A stretch of DNA of 42,027 bases from JBBRNH01 sp038230415 (GTDB lineage: Bacteria; Bacteroidota; Bacteroidia; Cytophagales; Spirosomataceae): assembly GCA_038230415.1 (NCBI GenBank), contig JBBRNH010000040.1, positions 1 to 42,027 on the forward strand. The letters are read 5' to 3'. A program made the position numbers and the translations under genes. Below the pieces are notes generated by a model that saw only the letters and a program-made list of their open reading frames with translations, did not search any database and was not told where the DNA came from. Below, piece after piece: positions 32,560 to 40,498 of the stretch; within the stretch, counting starts at the first letter, position 1, and every line of letters begins with the position of its first letter.

Positions 32560-33627
32560 ATGAAACTCATTTCCATATTTCTGCTTACGCTCACCGTCAG
32601 TTTCACGGCCTGCGTTACGCCCTACCAGCCCGATGTCAAAAGCATTCCGCCCGCGCTGGTGGTTGACGGTCTGCTCACCGATCAGCCCGGCCCCCATACC
32701 GTGCTGCTTACCTACACCGCTGACTACACCAACTCGTCGGTAAATCTGTTGGTGGGGAAGGCCGTGGTCTGGATCACCGACGAAGCCAACACCCGCCAAA
32801 ATCTGACCGAAACCAGCGCGGGGTCATACCAGACAGCCGCCAATTTCAGGGGACAAATAGGCCGGAGCTACACGCTCCACATCCGGGTCAATGGCCGCGA
32901 ATACGCATCGAACCCCGAACGCATCCGGCCCGTTGCCAAAATCGACCGGGCGTATTCGGAGTTTGTCGAAACGCCTATCGCCGGTACGCTTACCGCCGAC
33001 CGGGGCTTTAATGTGTACGTGGATACCAAAGACCCCGAAACAACGGGCGATTATTACCGCTGGCGGTACACGAGTTTTGAGCCAACCATCATTTGCGATA
33101 TTCGGAGCCAAACCATCAACCGCCAAAGTGTGTCATATAGCTATTATTGCTGTTCGCTATGCTGGGATATTGTCCGTTGCAACGGCACCAACTGCATCAG
33201 CATTGCCTCTGACGCACTCATCAATGGCCGCGCCATCGTAAAGCAATTTATTCTGAAAGCCCCCTACAATGGCCGCGACCGCTACTACACCGAAGTTGAA
33301 CAACTCTCGATGACCCGCGAAGCCTACGACTTCTGGAAAGGGGCCGAAGGACTCACCAAAGCCAACGGCGGTATTTTCGATTCGGCACCGGCCAGTCTGC
33401 GCGGCAACGTAACGTGTATCACCAACCCCGACGAAACCGTCTTTGGGTATTTCGGCGCGTCGGCCAGTTCGTTGGTGCCGGTCATTATTGACCGTTCGGG
33501 CATCACGGCCCCGCCCGCGCTGAAGTACTACCCGCCCGTTGACCCCGGTATTCCGCCCCCGCCCTGCGCCGAATGTAAAGAGAGTTCGAGCCGGACGAAG
33601 GTGAAGCCGCGTTTTTGGTACAATTGA
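32560..33627 (+). CDS. DUF4249 lipoprotein
   Basis: A 355-residue exported lipoprotein. The signal MKLISIFLLTLTVSFTACVT has its lipobox Cys at residue 18. The mature protein has the DUF4249 opening (LVVDGLLTDQPGPHTVLLTY, then VGKAVVWITDEAN and YTLHIRVNGREYAS), a central Cys-rich patch (SYSYYCCSLCWDIVRCNGTN), and a beta-rich end with FGYFGASASSLVPVII. DUF4249 genes usually follow a TonB receptor, as here, and may cap or aid the receptor at the surface. The cluster of Cys in the middle could form disulfides. Ligand unknown. Confidence 0.88.
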   Translation: MKLISIFLLTLTVSFTACVTPYQPDVKSIPPALVVDGLLTDQPGPHTVLLTYTADYTNSSVNLLVGKAVVWITDEANTRQNLTETSAGSYQTAANFRGQIGRSYTLHIRVNGREYASNPERIRPVAKIDRAYSEFVETPIAGTLTADRGFNVYVDTKDPETTGDYYRWRYTSFEPTIICDIRSQTINRQSVSYSYYCCSLCWDIVRCNGTNCISIASDALINGRAIVKQFILKAPYNGRDRYYTEVEQLSMTREAYDFWKGAEGLTKANGGIFDSAPASLRGNVTCITNPDETVFGYFGASASSLVPVIIDRSGITAPPALKYYPPVDPGIPPPPCAECKESSSRTKVKPRFWYN

Positions 33628-33632
33628 GTGCT

Positions 33633-34607
33633 ATGAAATTCCTGATTATCCGCTTCTCGTCTATCGGCGATATTATTATGACCTCGCCGGTGCCGCGCTG
33701 CCTGAAAACCCAGTTGCCGGGTGCCGAGGTGCATTTTGTGACCAAAAAACAGAATCGGTTTCTGGCCGAAGCCAACCCATATTTCGACAAGTATTTTCTG
33801 CTCGATACCAACCTGACCGACCTGGCCGCCCAGCTCCGCGCCGAACGCTACGACGCGGTGATTGACCTGCACAATAACCTCCGCACCTGGCGACTGACTG
33901 CCTTGATGGACCGTGTTCCGGTGTATCGGTTCGATAAACTCAACTGGCAAAAGCTGCTTCTGACCAGATTTAAAATCAATATCCTGCCCAAAGACTTGCA
34001 CGTTGTTGATCGGTTTCTGGCAACGGTGGCCCGGTTTGGGGTAATAAATGACAACCGGGGACTCGACTATTTTATTCCGCCCGCCGACGAGGTTTCATTA
34101 TCGGTTTTGCCCGAAACCCACCGCAACGGTTATGTGGCCTTTGCCATTGGCGGGCAGGATGCCACGCGCCGGTTGCCCTTGCCCAAACTCCTCGACTTGT
34201 GCGCTAAAGTTGGGGAACCCTTGCTGCTCATTGGTGGTAAAGAAGATGCTGAGATGGGCCGATGCATCACCGAAACATTGGGCAATTCACTGATTGTGAG
34301 CGTTTGCGGGCAGTTTTCGTTTAACCAATCGGCTTCGCTCATCCGGCAGGCGCGGTATGTCTTTGCTCATGATACGGGCATGGTTCACGTATCGGCGGCA
34401 CTCAAAAAACGAACGGTTATCATCCTCGGAAACATCGTGCGGGAGTTTGGTCACCTGCCCTACCAAACCGAACAGGTGGTCTGGGAGGTGAACGGGTTAG
34501 CCTGCCGCCCGTGTTCAAAAATTGGCTATAAACGCTGCCCGCAGGGGCATTTCCGGTGCATGAACGATCAGCCGCTCGATATGACAACGGTACCCTGGGC
34601 CGCGTAA
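33633..34607 (+). CDS. glycosyltransferase family 9 (heptosyltransferase-like)
   Basis: The ATG at 33633 (MKFLIIRFSSIGDIIMTSPV) is chosen because RFSSIGD is the normal GT9 N-terminus. The 324-residue product has the GT-B fold with HFVTKKQNRFL, the acceptor region and the sugar-nucleotide block FAHDTGMVHVSAALKKRTVI, where DTGxxH is the family motif. The C-terminus ends in a Cys-rich strip (CRPCSKIGYKRCPQGHFRCM) seen in Bacteroidota members. It should transfer a heptose or other sugar to lipopolysaccharide core in the inner membrane. It starts 5 bases after the DUF4249 stop. Confidence 0.88.
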   Translation: MKFLIIRFSSIGDIIMTSPVPRCLKTQLPGAEVHFVTKKQNRFLAEANPYFDKYFLLDTNLTDLAAQLRAERYDAVIDLHNNLRTWRLTALMDRVPVYRFDKLNWQKLLLTRFKINILPKDLHVVDRFLATVARFGVINDNRGLDYFIPPADEVSLSVLPETHRNGYVAFAIGGQDATRRLPLPKLLDLCAKVGEPLLLIGGKEDAEMGRCITETLGNSLIVSVCGQFSFNQSASLIRQARYVFAHDTGMVHVSAALKKRTVIILGNIVREFGHLPYQTEQVVWEVNGLACRPCSKIGYKRCPQGHFRCMNDQPLDMTTVPWAA

Positions 34608-34622
34608 TTCGGGCAATTCGTC

Positions 34623-34630
34623 TATCTTTG
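34623..34630 (+). promoter_or_regulatory. putative -7 box (TATCTTTG) before the second GT9 gene
   Basis: TATCTTTG matches TAnnTTTG and lies 4 bases before the start codon at 34635. Transcription from it would give almost no leader, so it would act as a leaderless promoter or serve a downstream start. It is in the 27-base gap between two tandem genes. Confidence 0.35.
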
Positions 34631-34634
34631 ACTC

Positions 34635-35624
34635 ATGCCAACTCCGGTCAAATTCCTACTCGTGCGCCTTGCCACCCCCGGCGATGTGGTGCTGACCTCG
34701 CCGGTGATACGCTGCCTGAAAAAACAGGTGCCGGGGGCCGAAATCCATTACCTCACGAGCCGCGTCTGCGAGTCGGCGGTGGCCGACAATGCCTACATTG
34801 ATCGCTGTTTTTACGCCGACACAAACCCGTTGCAACTCGTTGCCCAGCTTCGCGCCGAACGCTACGACTATATCATTGACCTCCAGAACGATACCCGTAC
34901 TGCGTTGCTAAAATTGCTGGTAGCCACGCGCTCGATAAGCTATGAGACCATCCGGTGGCAAACCCGGCTAATGACCCGCTGGAAAGTAAACGTGCTACCC
35001 AATCAGCACATCGTTGATCGGTTTATGGCAACGGTTGCGCCGTTTGGTGTGCAGAACGACGGCAAGGGCTTAGACTACTTTATTCCGTACAAAGATCAGG
35101 TCGAGGCCGATTGGCTCCCGCCAACTCACCAACGCGACTACGTGGCCGTACTGATTGGGGCCGCCCGTACCACCCGCCGACTACCCACGCCCCGGCTTAT
35201 TGAACTATGCCGAAAAATTAATTATCCCATTGTCTTAGTGGGCAGCAAAGACGATGCGCCCGTCGGCCTGGCGATTGAACAGGCGGTGGGTAATCGGCTG
35301 ATCTACAACGCCTGTGGCAAATACAATCCCAATCAGTTGGCCTCGCTCATTGCCGGTTCCCGGATTGTGTTTAGCCACGATGCCGATTTGATGCACGTGG
35401 CGGCTGCATTTCGCAAGAAAATTTATTCGATCTGGGGGAGCAGTACCCCCTTGTTTGGCCGCTACCCCTACAAAACGCCGTTTCTGATTTTAGAAAATAA
35501 CGGTCTGTCGTGCCGCCCCTGCTCGGCAACGGGGCATGACCGCTGCCCGCTGGGTCACTTCAAATGCCTGACCGAACTCTCGTTCGATTTTGAGGTGAAA
35601 GAACTCAAGCGCGAGTGGCGATGA
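34635..35624 (+). CDS. glycosyltransferase family 9 paralog with altered motif
   Basis: A 329-residue paralog of the preceding gene, opening MPTPVKFLLVRLATPGDVVL. It keeps the order of blocks (PGAEIHYLTS, AQLRAERYDYIIDLQND, GKGLDYFIPY, the Cys strip CRPCSATGHDRCPLGHFKCL). At the donor-binding site it reads FSHDADLMHVAAAFRKKIYS, so the Thr-Gly of DTGxxH is replaced by Ala-Asp. The N-terminal SSIGD is ATPGD. It may use another donor, or be weakly active. It is 27 bases after its paralog and overlaps the convergent GNAT gene by 20 bases. Confidence 0.85.
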   Translation: MPTPVKFLLVRLATPGDVVLTSPVIRCLKKQVPGAEIHYLTSRVCESAVADNAYIDRCFYADTNPLQLVAQLRAERYDYIIDLQNDTRTALLKLLVATRSISYETIRWQTRLMTRWKVNVLPNQHIVDRFMATVAPFGVQNDGKGLDYFIPYKDQVEADWLPPTHQRDYVAVLIGAARTTRRLPTPRLIELCRKINYPIVLVGSKDDAPVGLAIEQAVGNRLIYNACGKYNPNQLASLIAGSRIVFSHDADLMHVAAAFRKKIYSIWGSSTPLFGRYPYKTPFLILENNGLSCRPCSATGHDRCPLGHFKCLTELSFDFEVKELKREWR

Positions 35625-36132
35625 CCAGTTCTTTCTCCATCACCATAAACTCAAGCGGCTGTTTGGGCAGGCCAAAACGGGGGTTATCGTGCGGGAACGG
35701 CTCAGTTTGGCCGGTTTTATGGTAGCCGCGCCGTTCATAAAACGCAATCAACTCGTGGCGCATCGGCAGCACGGTCATGGTGATGCGGTGGCACTGTTGG
35801 GCAAGGGCAAGGGCTTCGGCAGCGGCCATCAACTGCTTGCCGAGGCCCTTGGTCTGGGCATCGGGCGAAACGGTGAGCATACCTAAATAAAGCGCGTCTC
35901 CCTTTTTTTCGAGATACACACAGCCGATGAGTTGCTCATCGGCTGTTTTGTATTTGAGGAGGGTAACGGCGGGGGTTTGCAGCATCTGATGCAGGGCGGC
36001 TTCGTCGGTACGGATACCGTCGAGGAGGTCGGCTTCGGTGGTCCAGCCCCGGCGCGAGCTATCGCCCCGGTAGGCACTGTTTACTAACTGGTTCAGGGCC
36101 GGCACGTCGGCGGCAGTGGCGGGTGAGATCAT
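35605..36132 (-). CDS. GNAT family N-acetyltransferase
   Basis: The ATG at 36132 opens MISPATAADVPALNQLVNSA, the normal first strand and helix of a GNAT; the open frame continues 65 codons upstream without similarity. The 175-residue product has LIGCVYLEKKGDALYLGMLT, then VSPDAQTKGLGKQLMAAAEA with the acetyl-CoA loop TKGLGKQ, and LIAFYERRGYHKTG near the end. It transfers an acetyl group from acetyl-CoA to an amine on an unknown small molecule or protein. The 3' end overlaps the GT9 gene by 20 bases. Confidence 0.88.
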   Translation of the reverse strand: MISPATAADVPALNQLVNSAYRGDSSRRGWTTEADLLDGIRTDEAALHQMLQTPAVTLLKYKTADEQLIGCVYLEKKGDALYLGMLTVSPDAQTKGLGKQLMAAAEALALAQQCHRITMTVLPMRHELIAFYERRGYHKTGQTEPFPHDNPRFGLPKQPLEFMVMEKELVIATRA

Positions 36133-36481
36133 GACCGGGCGAAAATGAGCCACAAAACTACGGAATTTGGTATGTTTTGCCCGGATCGAGACAACGGTAT
36201 AAGTCAATTCGATAGCAGCCCAAACCCCTCGTTGGGCCGGGCCACGTCGGGCCGGGTGCTGTTGATGCGGTAAGCTGAGTTGGTCACAAAAAATTTGTGC
36301 TGAACCAGAATTATCTGTGTGAGGCATTCTTGAGGCCAGCCGTATTGTAGAAAATTATCTACAACTATGCCCCGGTACAGACTCATGGGTTGAGTTTATA
36401 CCGGGGCATAGTTTTTTGGCAAGCCGGTTGCGGGTCTCTGACGATGACACGATCAGGCGCAAAACGCAGCCGGGCGCGGCT
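36133..36481. other. intergenic region with strong hairpin
   Basis: No confident gene. The clear feature is the hairpin at 36363-36413, listed separately. A minus-strand frame at 36204-36386 (ending RPNEGFGLLSN) is open but starts within the hairpin and matches nothing I recognise, so it is not called. The part adjacent to the GNAT start must hold that gene's promoter. Confidence 0.5.
36363..36413 (+). terminator. 15-bp perfect hairpin with T run
   Basis: AACTATGCCCCGGTA at 36363-36377 pairs exactly with TACCGGGGCATAGTT at 36399-36413. An inner stem ACTCA/TGAGT (36381-36385, 36391-36395) strengthens it. Six T run from 36412, so on the plus strand it is shaped like an intrinsic terminator, but no plus-strand gene ends within 700 bases. 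On the minus strand it lies 70 bases after the stop of the 36482-36964 gene and could still end that transcript. Confidence 0.6.
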
Positions 36482-36964
36482 CTATTTTAGCCTATCGCCA
36501 GCACGCTTGAATCCCTTTTTGATTTCTTGCCAGGCATCGGCAGTAGCATCACCGGCGCGTCTGATATCGGCACCTAATTCTTTGCTCCGGGCATCGAGTT
36601 TGGCGGTTTCTTCGCGGGTGTCGGCCTTCACCTTGTTACCCTGCCGTTTCATATCGGCCCGTAGTTGCTCTAAACGGGCATCTACCTTGCGCTGTTCGTC
36701 GCGCATATCAGCAACGGCCTTGTCGCGCTCCTGGCGGAAATCAGCCCCGGTCTGCTTCATATCGGCACGGGCCTCATCACCCGCTTTCCGGGTGTTGTCG
36801 CGTACGTCGGTAGCCACGTCTTCGGCATCGGCTTTGGCGGCTTCTCCCGTGCGTTCGATAGCGTCTTCGGTGCGTGATTCTTTTTTAGCGTCTGATTTGC
36901 AGGCCGTAAAAGCGAGTGAGCCAGCGAGGAGTAATGCGCTCAGGGCGATGGTTACTTTTTTCAT
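36482..36964 (-). CDS. charged helical lipoprotein
   Basis: A 160-residue lipoprotein. The signal MKKVTIALSALLLAGSLAFT has the lipobox Cys at residue 22 (FTACKSD). The mature part is almost all Lys, Arg, Asp, Glu and Ala with a heptad or 11-mer-like repeat (ADMKQTGADF, ADMRDEQRKVDARL, ADMKRQGNKVKAD, then LGADIRRAGD). This predicts one long amphipathic helix or coiled coil, similar in style to LEA or apolipoprotein-like proteins. It would lie in the periplasm, tethered to a membrane. No enzyme function is suggested. It is divergent from the curli locus. Confidence 0.78.
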   Translation of the reverse strand: MKKVTIALSALLLAGSLAFTACKSDAKKESRTEDAIERTGEAAKADAEDVATDVRDNTRKAGDEARADMKQTGADFRQERDKAVADMRDEQRKVDARLEQLRADMKRQGNKVKADTREETAKLDARSKELGADIRRAGDATADAWQEIKKGFKRAGDRLK

Positions 36965-37421
36965 ACTGAATTGTGTAGGTTTGATTTACACGTACTCATT
37001 TTGCAAATCCTGTGCCAACATGAATGACCCGCGTTCCAGAGATAACCTATGAAGATAACCTCAATTGATAATACATTAATAGATAGACTATGTTTACTAA
37101 ACGGTAGCTAACCTTATTATTCCGCCCTCTACTTTTGTTCGGCAATGTCAGCACGGGTTTCTCCCGAAGGCATTGGCCGTTCATTTCCGCCAACAGTATT
37201 GAAGCACCCTGAATTATGAATACACACTGTCTGCACGTTAAGGTGGCCCGCTAAAGCCACAGCCCCCACCGGGGACACGTATTGTCTGCGATTTCCTGCT
37301 TGCTCCTGCTGCTTTCTCCGATGAGTGGGTTGACGCACAACCCGTTGTGGCCGGATCATGTCGTTTCGATGGAGTAAAAAAAACAGGTAAACGTCTGTCT
37401 GTCAATAAATTAACCAAATCC
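36965..37421. promoter_or_regulatory. intergenic region upstream of the curli operon
   Basis: This 457-base stretch separates the divergent helical lipoprotein and the first curlin gene, so it should hold the operon promoter. The part near the lipoprotein (about 37050-37110) is AT-rich. No confident TAnnTTTG box, no CsgD-like gene and no convincing coding frame was found. A run of eight A (about 37377-37384) lies 38-45 bases before the first curlin start. Confidence 0.4.
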
Positions 37422-37826
37422 ATGAAAACACTATTCCTGACGGCTCCGGCCTGTCTGCTGGTTTCGCTGGCTCTTGCCCAAAATACCGTCACGATCAATC
37501 AATCAGGCGGTTCGGGCAACCGGGCGGTGGTGTCGCAACAAGGCACAGGCAACAGCATCTCCATCAATCAACGCAACACCCATACCAGCAACAGCAGGCA
37601 ACAGCCGGGCAACCGGGTTAGCCTGCGGGTAGATTCTACTACCCAAACAACGATCAATCAGCAGAGTATCGGCCCCAACGTGGTCGAACTCGCGCAGAAC
37701 GGTCAGGCCACAACCATGACTGTTAACCAGTCGTCGGCAACGCACGAGAACATACTGACGCGGCACCCCTACACCCCGCCGTCGGCCCCCAATGTCCGCA
37801 CTCCAAAACGGCGCAACCGCCGGTAA
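37422..37826 (+). CDS. curlin-repeat protein 1 (curli subunit-like)
   Basis: The ATG at 37422 opens MKTLFLTAPACLLVSLALAQ, a signal peptide. The 134-residue product has curlin-like units with Gln and Asn spaced as in QxGxxNxxxxxQ: VTINQSGGSGNRAVVSQQGT, GNSISINQRN, TTINQQSIGPNVVELAQNGQ and MTVNQSS. In CsgA these stack as a beta-solenoid amyloid. It has fewer clean repeats than the next protein and a strongly basic tail (RTPKRRNRR). It may be a minor subunit, a nucleator or a degenerate copy. It is followed after 50 bases by curlin 2. Confidence 0.72.
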   Translation: MKTLFLTAPACLLVSLALAQNTVTINQSGGSGNRAVVSQQGTGNSISINQRNTHTSNSRQQPGNRVSLRVDSTTQTTINQQSIGPNVVELAQNGQATTMTVNQSSATHENILTRHPYTPPSAPNVRTPKRRNRR

Positions 37827-37876
37827 TGCAGCACTCCGAAGTAAAGTTAGTATTCACGCTTACCCAATTAAAACCA

Positions 37877-38809
37877 ATGAAAAATTTACTCTTGACCAGC
37901 GCGGCCCTGATGGCCTTCGCAACCCTGAGCTTAGCTCAAAACACCGCTACCCTCGACCAAAACGGGAGCTTTTCGTCGGCTGACCTGAATCAGACGGGCC
38001 TCAACAACACGATCAACGCCGTGCAGAATGGCAACGGGCCGGGTTCGGCGGTGAGCTTCACCCGGATTCGGCAGGAGGGTCGGTTGAACCGCGTAAACTC
38101 GAACCAGAATGGCCGCGACCACGCTATCAACGCCTACCAGAAAGGTGAAAGCAACCTCGTGAACATGATGCAGTCGCAGAACAGCTCGTCAATAACGACC
38201 AATCAGTTTGGCGCGTTTAACGAAATCAAAACCAATCAGCGCAGTGCCGTTGGCACGAAGGTGATTGCCGAGATCACGCAAACGGGCAACCGCAACTACA
38301 CGGAACTGACCAACCAGACGGATGTCATTAACCTGGTTGACGTTACCACCGCGTATATCTATCAGACCGGCGACGACAACTTAGCCTACCTGACTCAGAT
38401 TGGCGATGCCAACATGGCAACTATGAGCCAGAACAACAACTGGAACATAATGGTGGGTCGGCAGGAAGGCACCTCTAACAAGCTGGCTATTACACAAACG
38501 GGGGTTAATGCAACGGTTAGTTTGTATAACTACTCGCGGGTGCAGCAGAACGGCACGGGTAACGACAGCCGCACCTACCAAATGGGCCGCGACAACATTA
38601 TTGACCTGAAAGTGACGGGCAACACCAACTACGCTGACCTGAATCAGACCGGCACCGGCCAGCGGATTCGCGGCCTGAACGGGTTTGATACCATTGGGCA
38701 GAACGGCAACAACAACCGGATGACGGTATCACAAACGGGCAACAACCAACTGTTTGTTGTGGGTCAGAGCGGCAACTCAAACACCGCGTTTGTGCTGCAA
38801 CAGAACTAA
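37877..38809 (+). CDS. curlin-repeat protein 2 (probable major curli subunit)
   Basis: The ATG at 37877 (MKNLLLTSAALMAFATLSLA) gives a signal peptide. The 310-residue product is about a dozen curlin repeats, for example TATLDQNGSFSSADLNQTGL, VNSNQNGRDHAINAYQKG, TTAYIYQTGDDNLAYLTQIG and RMTVSQTGNNQLFVVGQSGN. The strand-turn-strand unit with Gln and Asn at fixed places is the CsgA amyloid pattern. The E. coli protein has five repeats, so this subunit is roughly twice as long. It should be exported through CsgG and polymerise on the surface. A strong terminator follows at 38819-38878. Confidence 0.88.
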   Translation: MKNLLLTSAALMAFATLSLAQNTATLDQNGSFSSADLNQTGLNNTINAVQNGNGPGSAVSFTRIRQEGRLNRVNSNQNGRDHAINAYQKGESNLVNMMQSQNSSSITTNQFGAFNEIKTNQRSAVGTKVIAEITQTGNRNYTELTNQTDVINLVDVTTAYIYQTGDDNLAYLTQIGDANMATMSQNNNWNIMVGRQEGTSNKLAITQTGVNATVSLYNYSRVQQNGTGNDSRTYQMGRDNIIDLKVTGNTNYADLNQTGTGQRIRGLNGFDTIGQNGNNNRMTVSQTGNNQLFVVGQSGNSNTAFVLQQN

Positions 38810-38818
38810 GTAGTCAGG

Positions 38819-38878
38819 CACAATCGGGCTTTGGCGGGCGGTGGGTGTTACTGCCGAAGCCCGATTGTGTTCTTTTTT
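38819..38878 (+). terminator. intra-operon terminator after curlin 2
   Basis: CACAATCGGGCTTTGGC at 38819-38835 pairs, with one mismatch, with GCCGAAGCCCGATTGTG at 38853-38869. A T-rich tail TTCTTTTTT follows. It is the strongest intrinsic terminator seen in the window and lies 10 bases after the stop of the main curlin gene, before the third curlin and csgEFG. Partial read-through would make subunits more abundant than secretion parts. Confidence 0.85.
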
Positions 38879-38910
38879 GACCCGAAACAGCGTCTAAATC
38901 AACACCGTTC

Positions 38911-39402
38911 ATGAAACCATTCGTCTTGTTTTTAGCCTTTGCCGGAGCCGCCATTTTCGGTGCAAACGCCCAGTCGCCAGTGTTGTGGGGGCAAACGGGG
39001 GCGGGTAACAGCCCGTTTGTTCAGCAGGCAATTTTGGCGGGCAACGGCACGGTGCCAGCCGGGTCAGACGCGAGCATTGTGCAGGCCGGGTCGGGCAATC
39101 AGCTAACCCTCCGCAGCCGGGGCGATGGCAACGCCACCAATCTCCGGCAGGTTGGCGATGGCAACCAACTCGAACTCAACCTGATTGGTAACGGCAATCG
39201 TTACTTCGTGGAGCAAATGGGCAACCGAAACGTGTTGAGCCTGCCCGACGTGCGGTCGTCTAATGCCGACGTGCAGCTCATCCAACGGGGCGATGGCAAC
39301 CAACTCATCCGGGCGGGTAGTTTGTCGGTGGGCGCGGGGGTGCAGATGCGAATCGAGCAAACGGGGGGTATGAAAATTATGCTCACCAACGGAATCCTCT
39401 GA
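38911..39402 (+). CDS. curlin-repeat protein 3 (CsgB-like minor subunit)
   Basis: A 163-residue protein with a signal peptide ending FGANAQ. It carries curlin-like units with an unusual Gly- and Asp-rich turn: SIVQAGSGNQLTLRSRGDGN, TNLRQVGDGNQLELNLIGNG, YFVEQMGNRN and VQLIQRGDGNQLIRAG. The C-terminus is short and hydrophobic (MKIMLTNGIL). By size, position next to csgE and repeat style it may be the nucleator or anchor (CsgB role), but that is inference. The gap to csgE is 2 bases, so translation is coupled. Confidence 0.78.
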   Translation: MKPFVLFLAFAGAAIFGANAQSPVLWGQTGAGNSPFVQQAILAGNGTVPAGSDASIVQAGSGNQLTLRSRGDGNATNLRQVGDGNQLELNLIGNGNRYFVEQMGNRNVLSLPDVRSSNADVQLIQRGDGNQLIRAGSLSVGAGVQMRIEQTGGMKIMLTNGIL

Positions 39403-39404
39403 CC

Positions 39405-39974
39405 ATGATACCTACACTATCCCGGCTTTTGTTTTTTCTGTTTTGGATGCTGACCGGCGTGGTGGTGTGCCAGGCCCAGGACTACGGCGATGAACTACAG
39501 GACACGATGGTCGAAGATTCATTGGTGGAAGGACTCATGGACGAAGACGGCCCCGGCAGCATTGTGATTGACGTAACGCGCACCAAAATTGGCCGTGATT
39601 TTTTCGACTCGTTTTACCAGCAGTGGACCGTTCAGCAACGGGCGGTGGTGGCCGAAGCACCCAAGCCCAATGGTGGCGGAGGTGCCAACGCCAAACCCGA
39701 TTCGGGCAGCACAAGACCGAAAATCTCCCCCGTTCAGAACGAGTTTGTTATCACGATTGAAGACCTGCCCACGCCCGGCACCGGGTTAGCCAGTGTGATT
39801 TCGATAGTGATTGATAACCAGACGGTTTGGCAGCAGTTTGTGCCGGCCCGGCGCGATGCCATTGACGACTACGCGCTGGAGGCCGTGGAAGCCGTTCGGT
39901 ATTATTTTGCCGATTTGCAGTCGGTACAGGCGCAACTCGGCACCGACGACCAACTCGGCACCGGAGTCTATTAA
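39405..39974 (+). CDS. csgE: curli assembly protein CsgE
   Basis: A 189-residue exported protein. The signal peptide ends CQAQ. The CsgE domain has IDVTRTKIGRDFFDSFYQQW and then, after a Gly- and Pro-rich linker (about residues 88-106), NEFVITIEDLP, VIDNQTVWQQFVPARRDAID and DYALEAVEAVRYYF. In E. coli CsgE is a periplasmic cap that guides subunits to CsgG. It is longer than the 129-residue E. coli protein because of an acidic N-terminal extension and the linker. It comes 2 bases after curlin 3 and 36 bases before csgF. Confidence 0.88.
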   Translation: MIPTLSRLLFFLFWMLTGVVVCQAQDYGDELQDTMVEDSLVEGLMDEDGPGSIVIDVTRTKIGRDFFDSFYQQWTVQQRAVVAEAPKPNGGGGANAKPDSGSTRPKISPVQNEFVITIEDLPTPGTGLASVISIVIDNQTVWQQFVPARRDAIDDYALEAVEAVRYYFADLQSVQAQLGTDDQLGTGVY

Positions 39975-40010
39975 CTAATCCTTGTTTATCTACCCTAAAC
40001 CAATCTTATC

Positions 40011-40442
40011 ATGCTACGTGTCTTGCTGTTTACGGGCTGTTTGTTGGCGGGCTGGGCCGCAACGGGGCAGAGCTTAGTGTATCGGCCCGTGAACCCATCG
40101 TTTGGCGGCAACACCTTCAACTATTCCTGGATGCTGAGTTCGGCGCAGGCGCAGGATAAAAGCAAAGATCCGTCGGCCAAGTCAAGTAGCCAAACGGCGG
40201 CTGGCCGGTCGGCTTCGGATGCCAGTTCGCTCACTAATTTCTCGCAAACGCTCCAAAACCAACTCCTCTCCCAACTGTCGCGCAATTTGTTTACCCGGCA
40301 ATTTGGCGAGCAGGGTCTCAAAGAAGGTACGTTCCAATTTGGTGATTTACAGGTGGTTATCACTAACGGAGTCAACGGTGTGAACATTCAGGTAACAGAC
40401 GGCAAGGGCGGGCAAACCACCATCACCGTGCCGTATTATTGA
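40011..40442 (+). CDS. csgF: curli assembly protein CsgF
   Basis: A 143-residue exported protein with signal MLRVLLFTGCLLAGWAATGQ. The family start of the mature protein is present: VYRPVNPSFGGNTFNYSWML, then SSAQAQDKSKDP, which in E. coli enters the CsgG channel. The middle is a Ser- and Ala-rich stretch, and FSQTLQNQLLSQLSRNLFTR leads to a beta-rich end (FQFGDLQVVITNGVNGVNIQ). It sits at the outer membrane with CsgG and helps nucleation. It is between csgE and csgG in the usual order. Confidence 0.92.
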   Translation: MLRVLLFTGCLLAGWAATGQSLVYRPVNPSFGGNTFNYSWMLSSAQAQDKSKDPSAKSSSQTAAGRSASDASSLTNFSQTLQNQLLSQLSRNLFTRQFGEQGLKEGTFQFGDLQVVITNGVNGVNIQVTDGKGGQTTITVPYY

Positions 40443-40498
40443 CCGGGCAAGTCACCCCGTGTCTTGATTACTCTTCATCATCCAACCTATTTTATACC

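Noticed and set aside
36204..36386. 60-codon minus-strand frame ending RPNEGFGLLSN
   Set aside because: It begins within the palindrome at 36363-36413 and has no recognised similarity; kept only as intergenic.
37129..37359. Minus-strand frame in the region upstream of the curli operon
   Set aside because: No signal, no motif and no plausible neighbour; treated as non-coding.
38041..38800. Repetitive DNA in the curlin genes, considered as a possible CRISPR or satellite array
   Set aside because: The periodicity is at the protein level (curlin repeats); the DNA units vary and there are no unique spacers between identical repeats.
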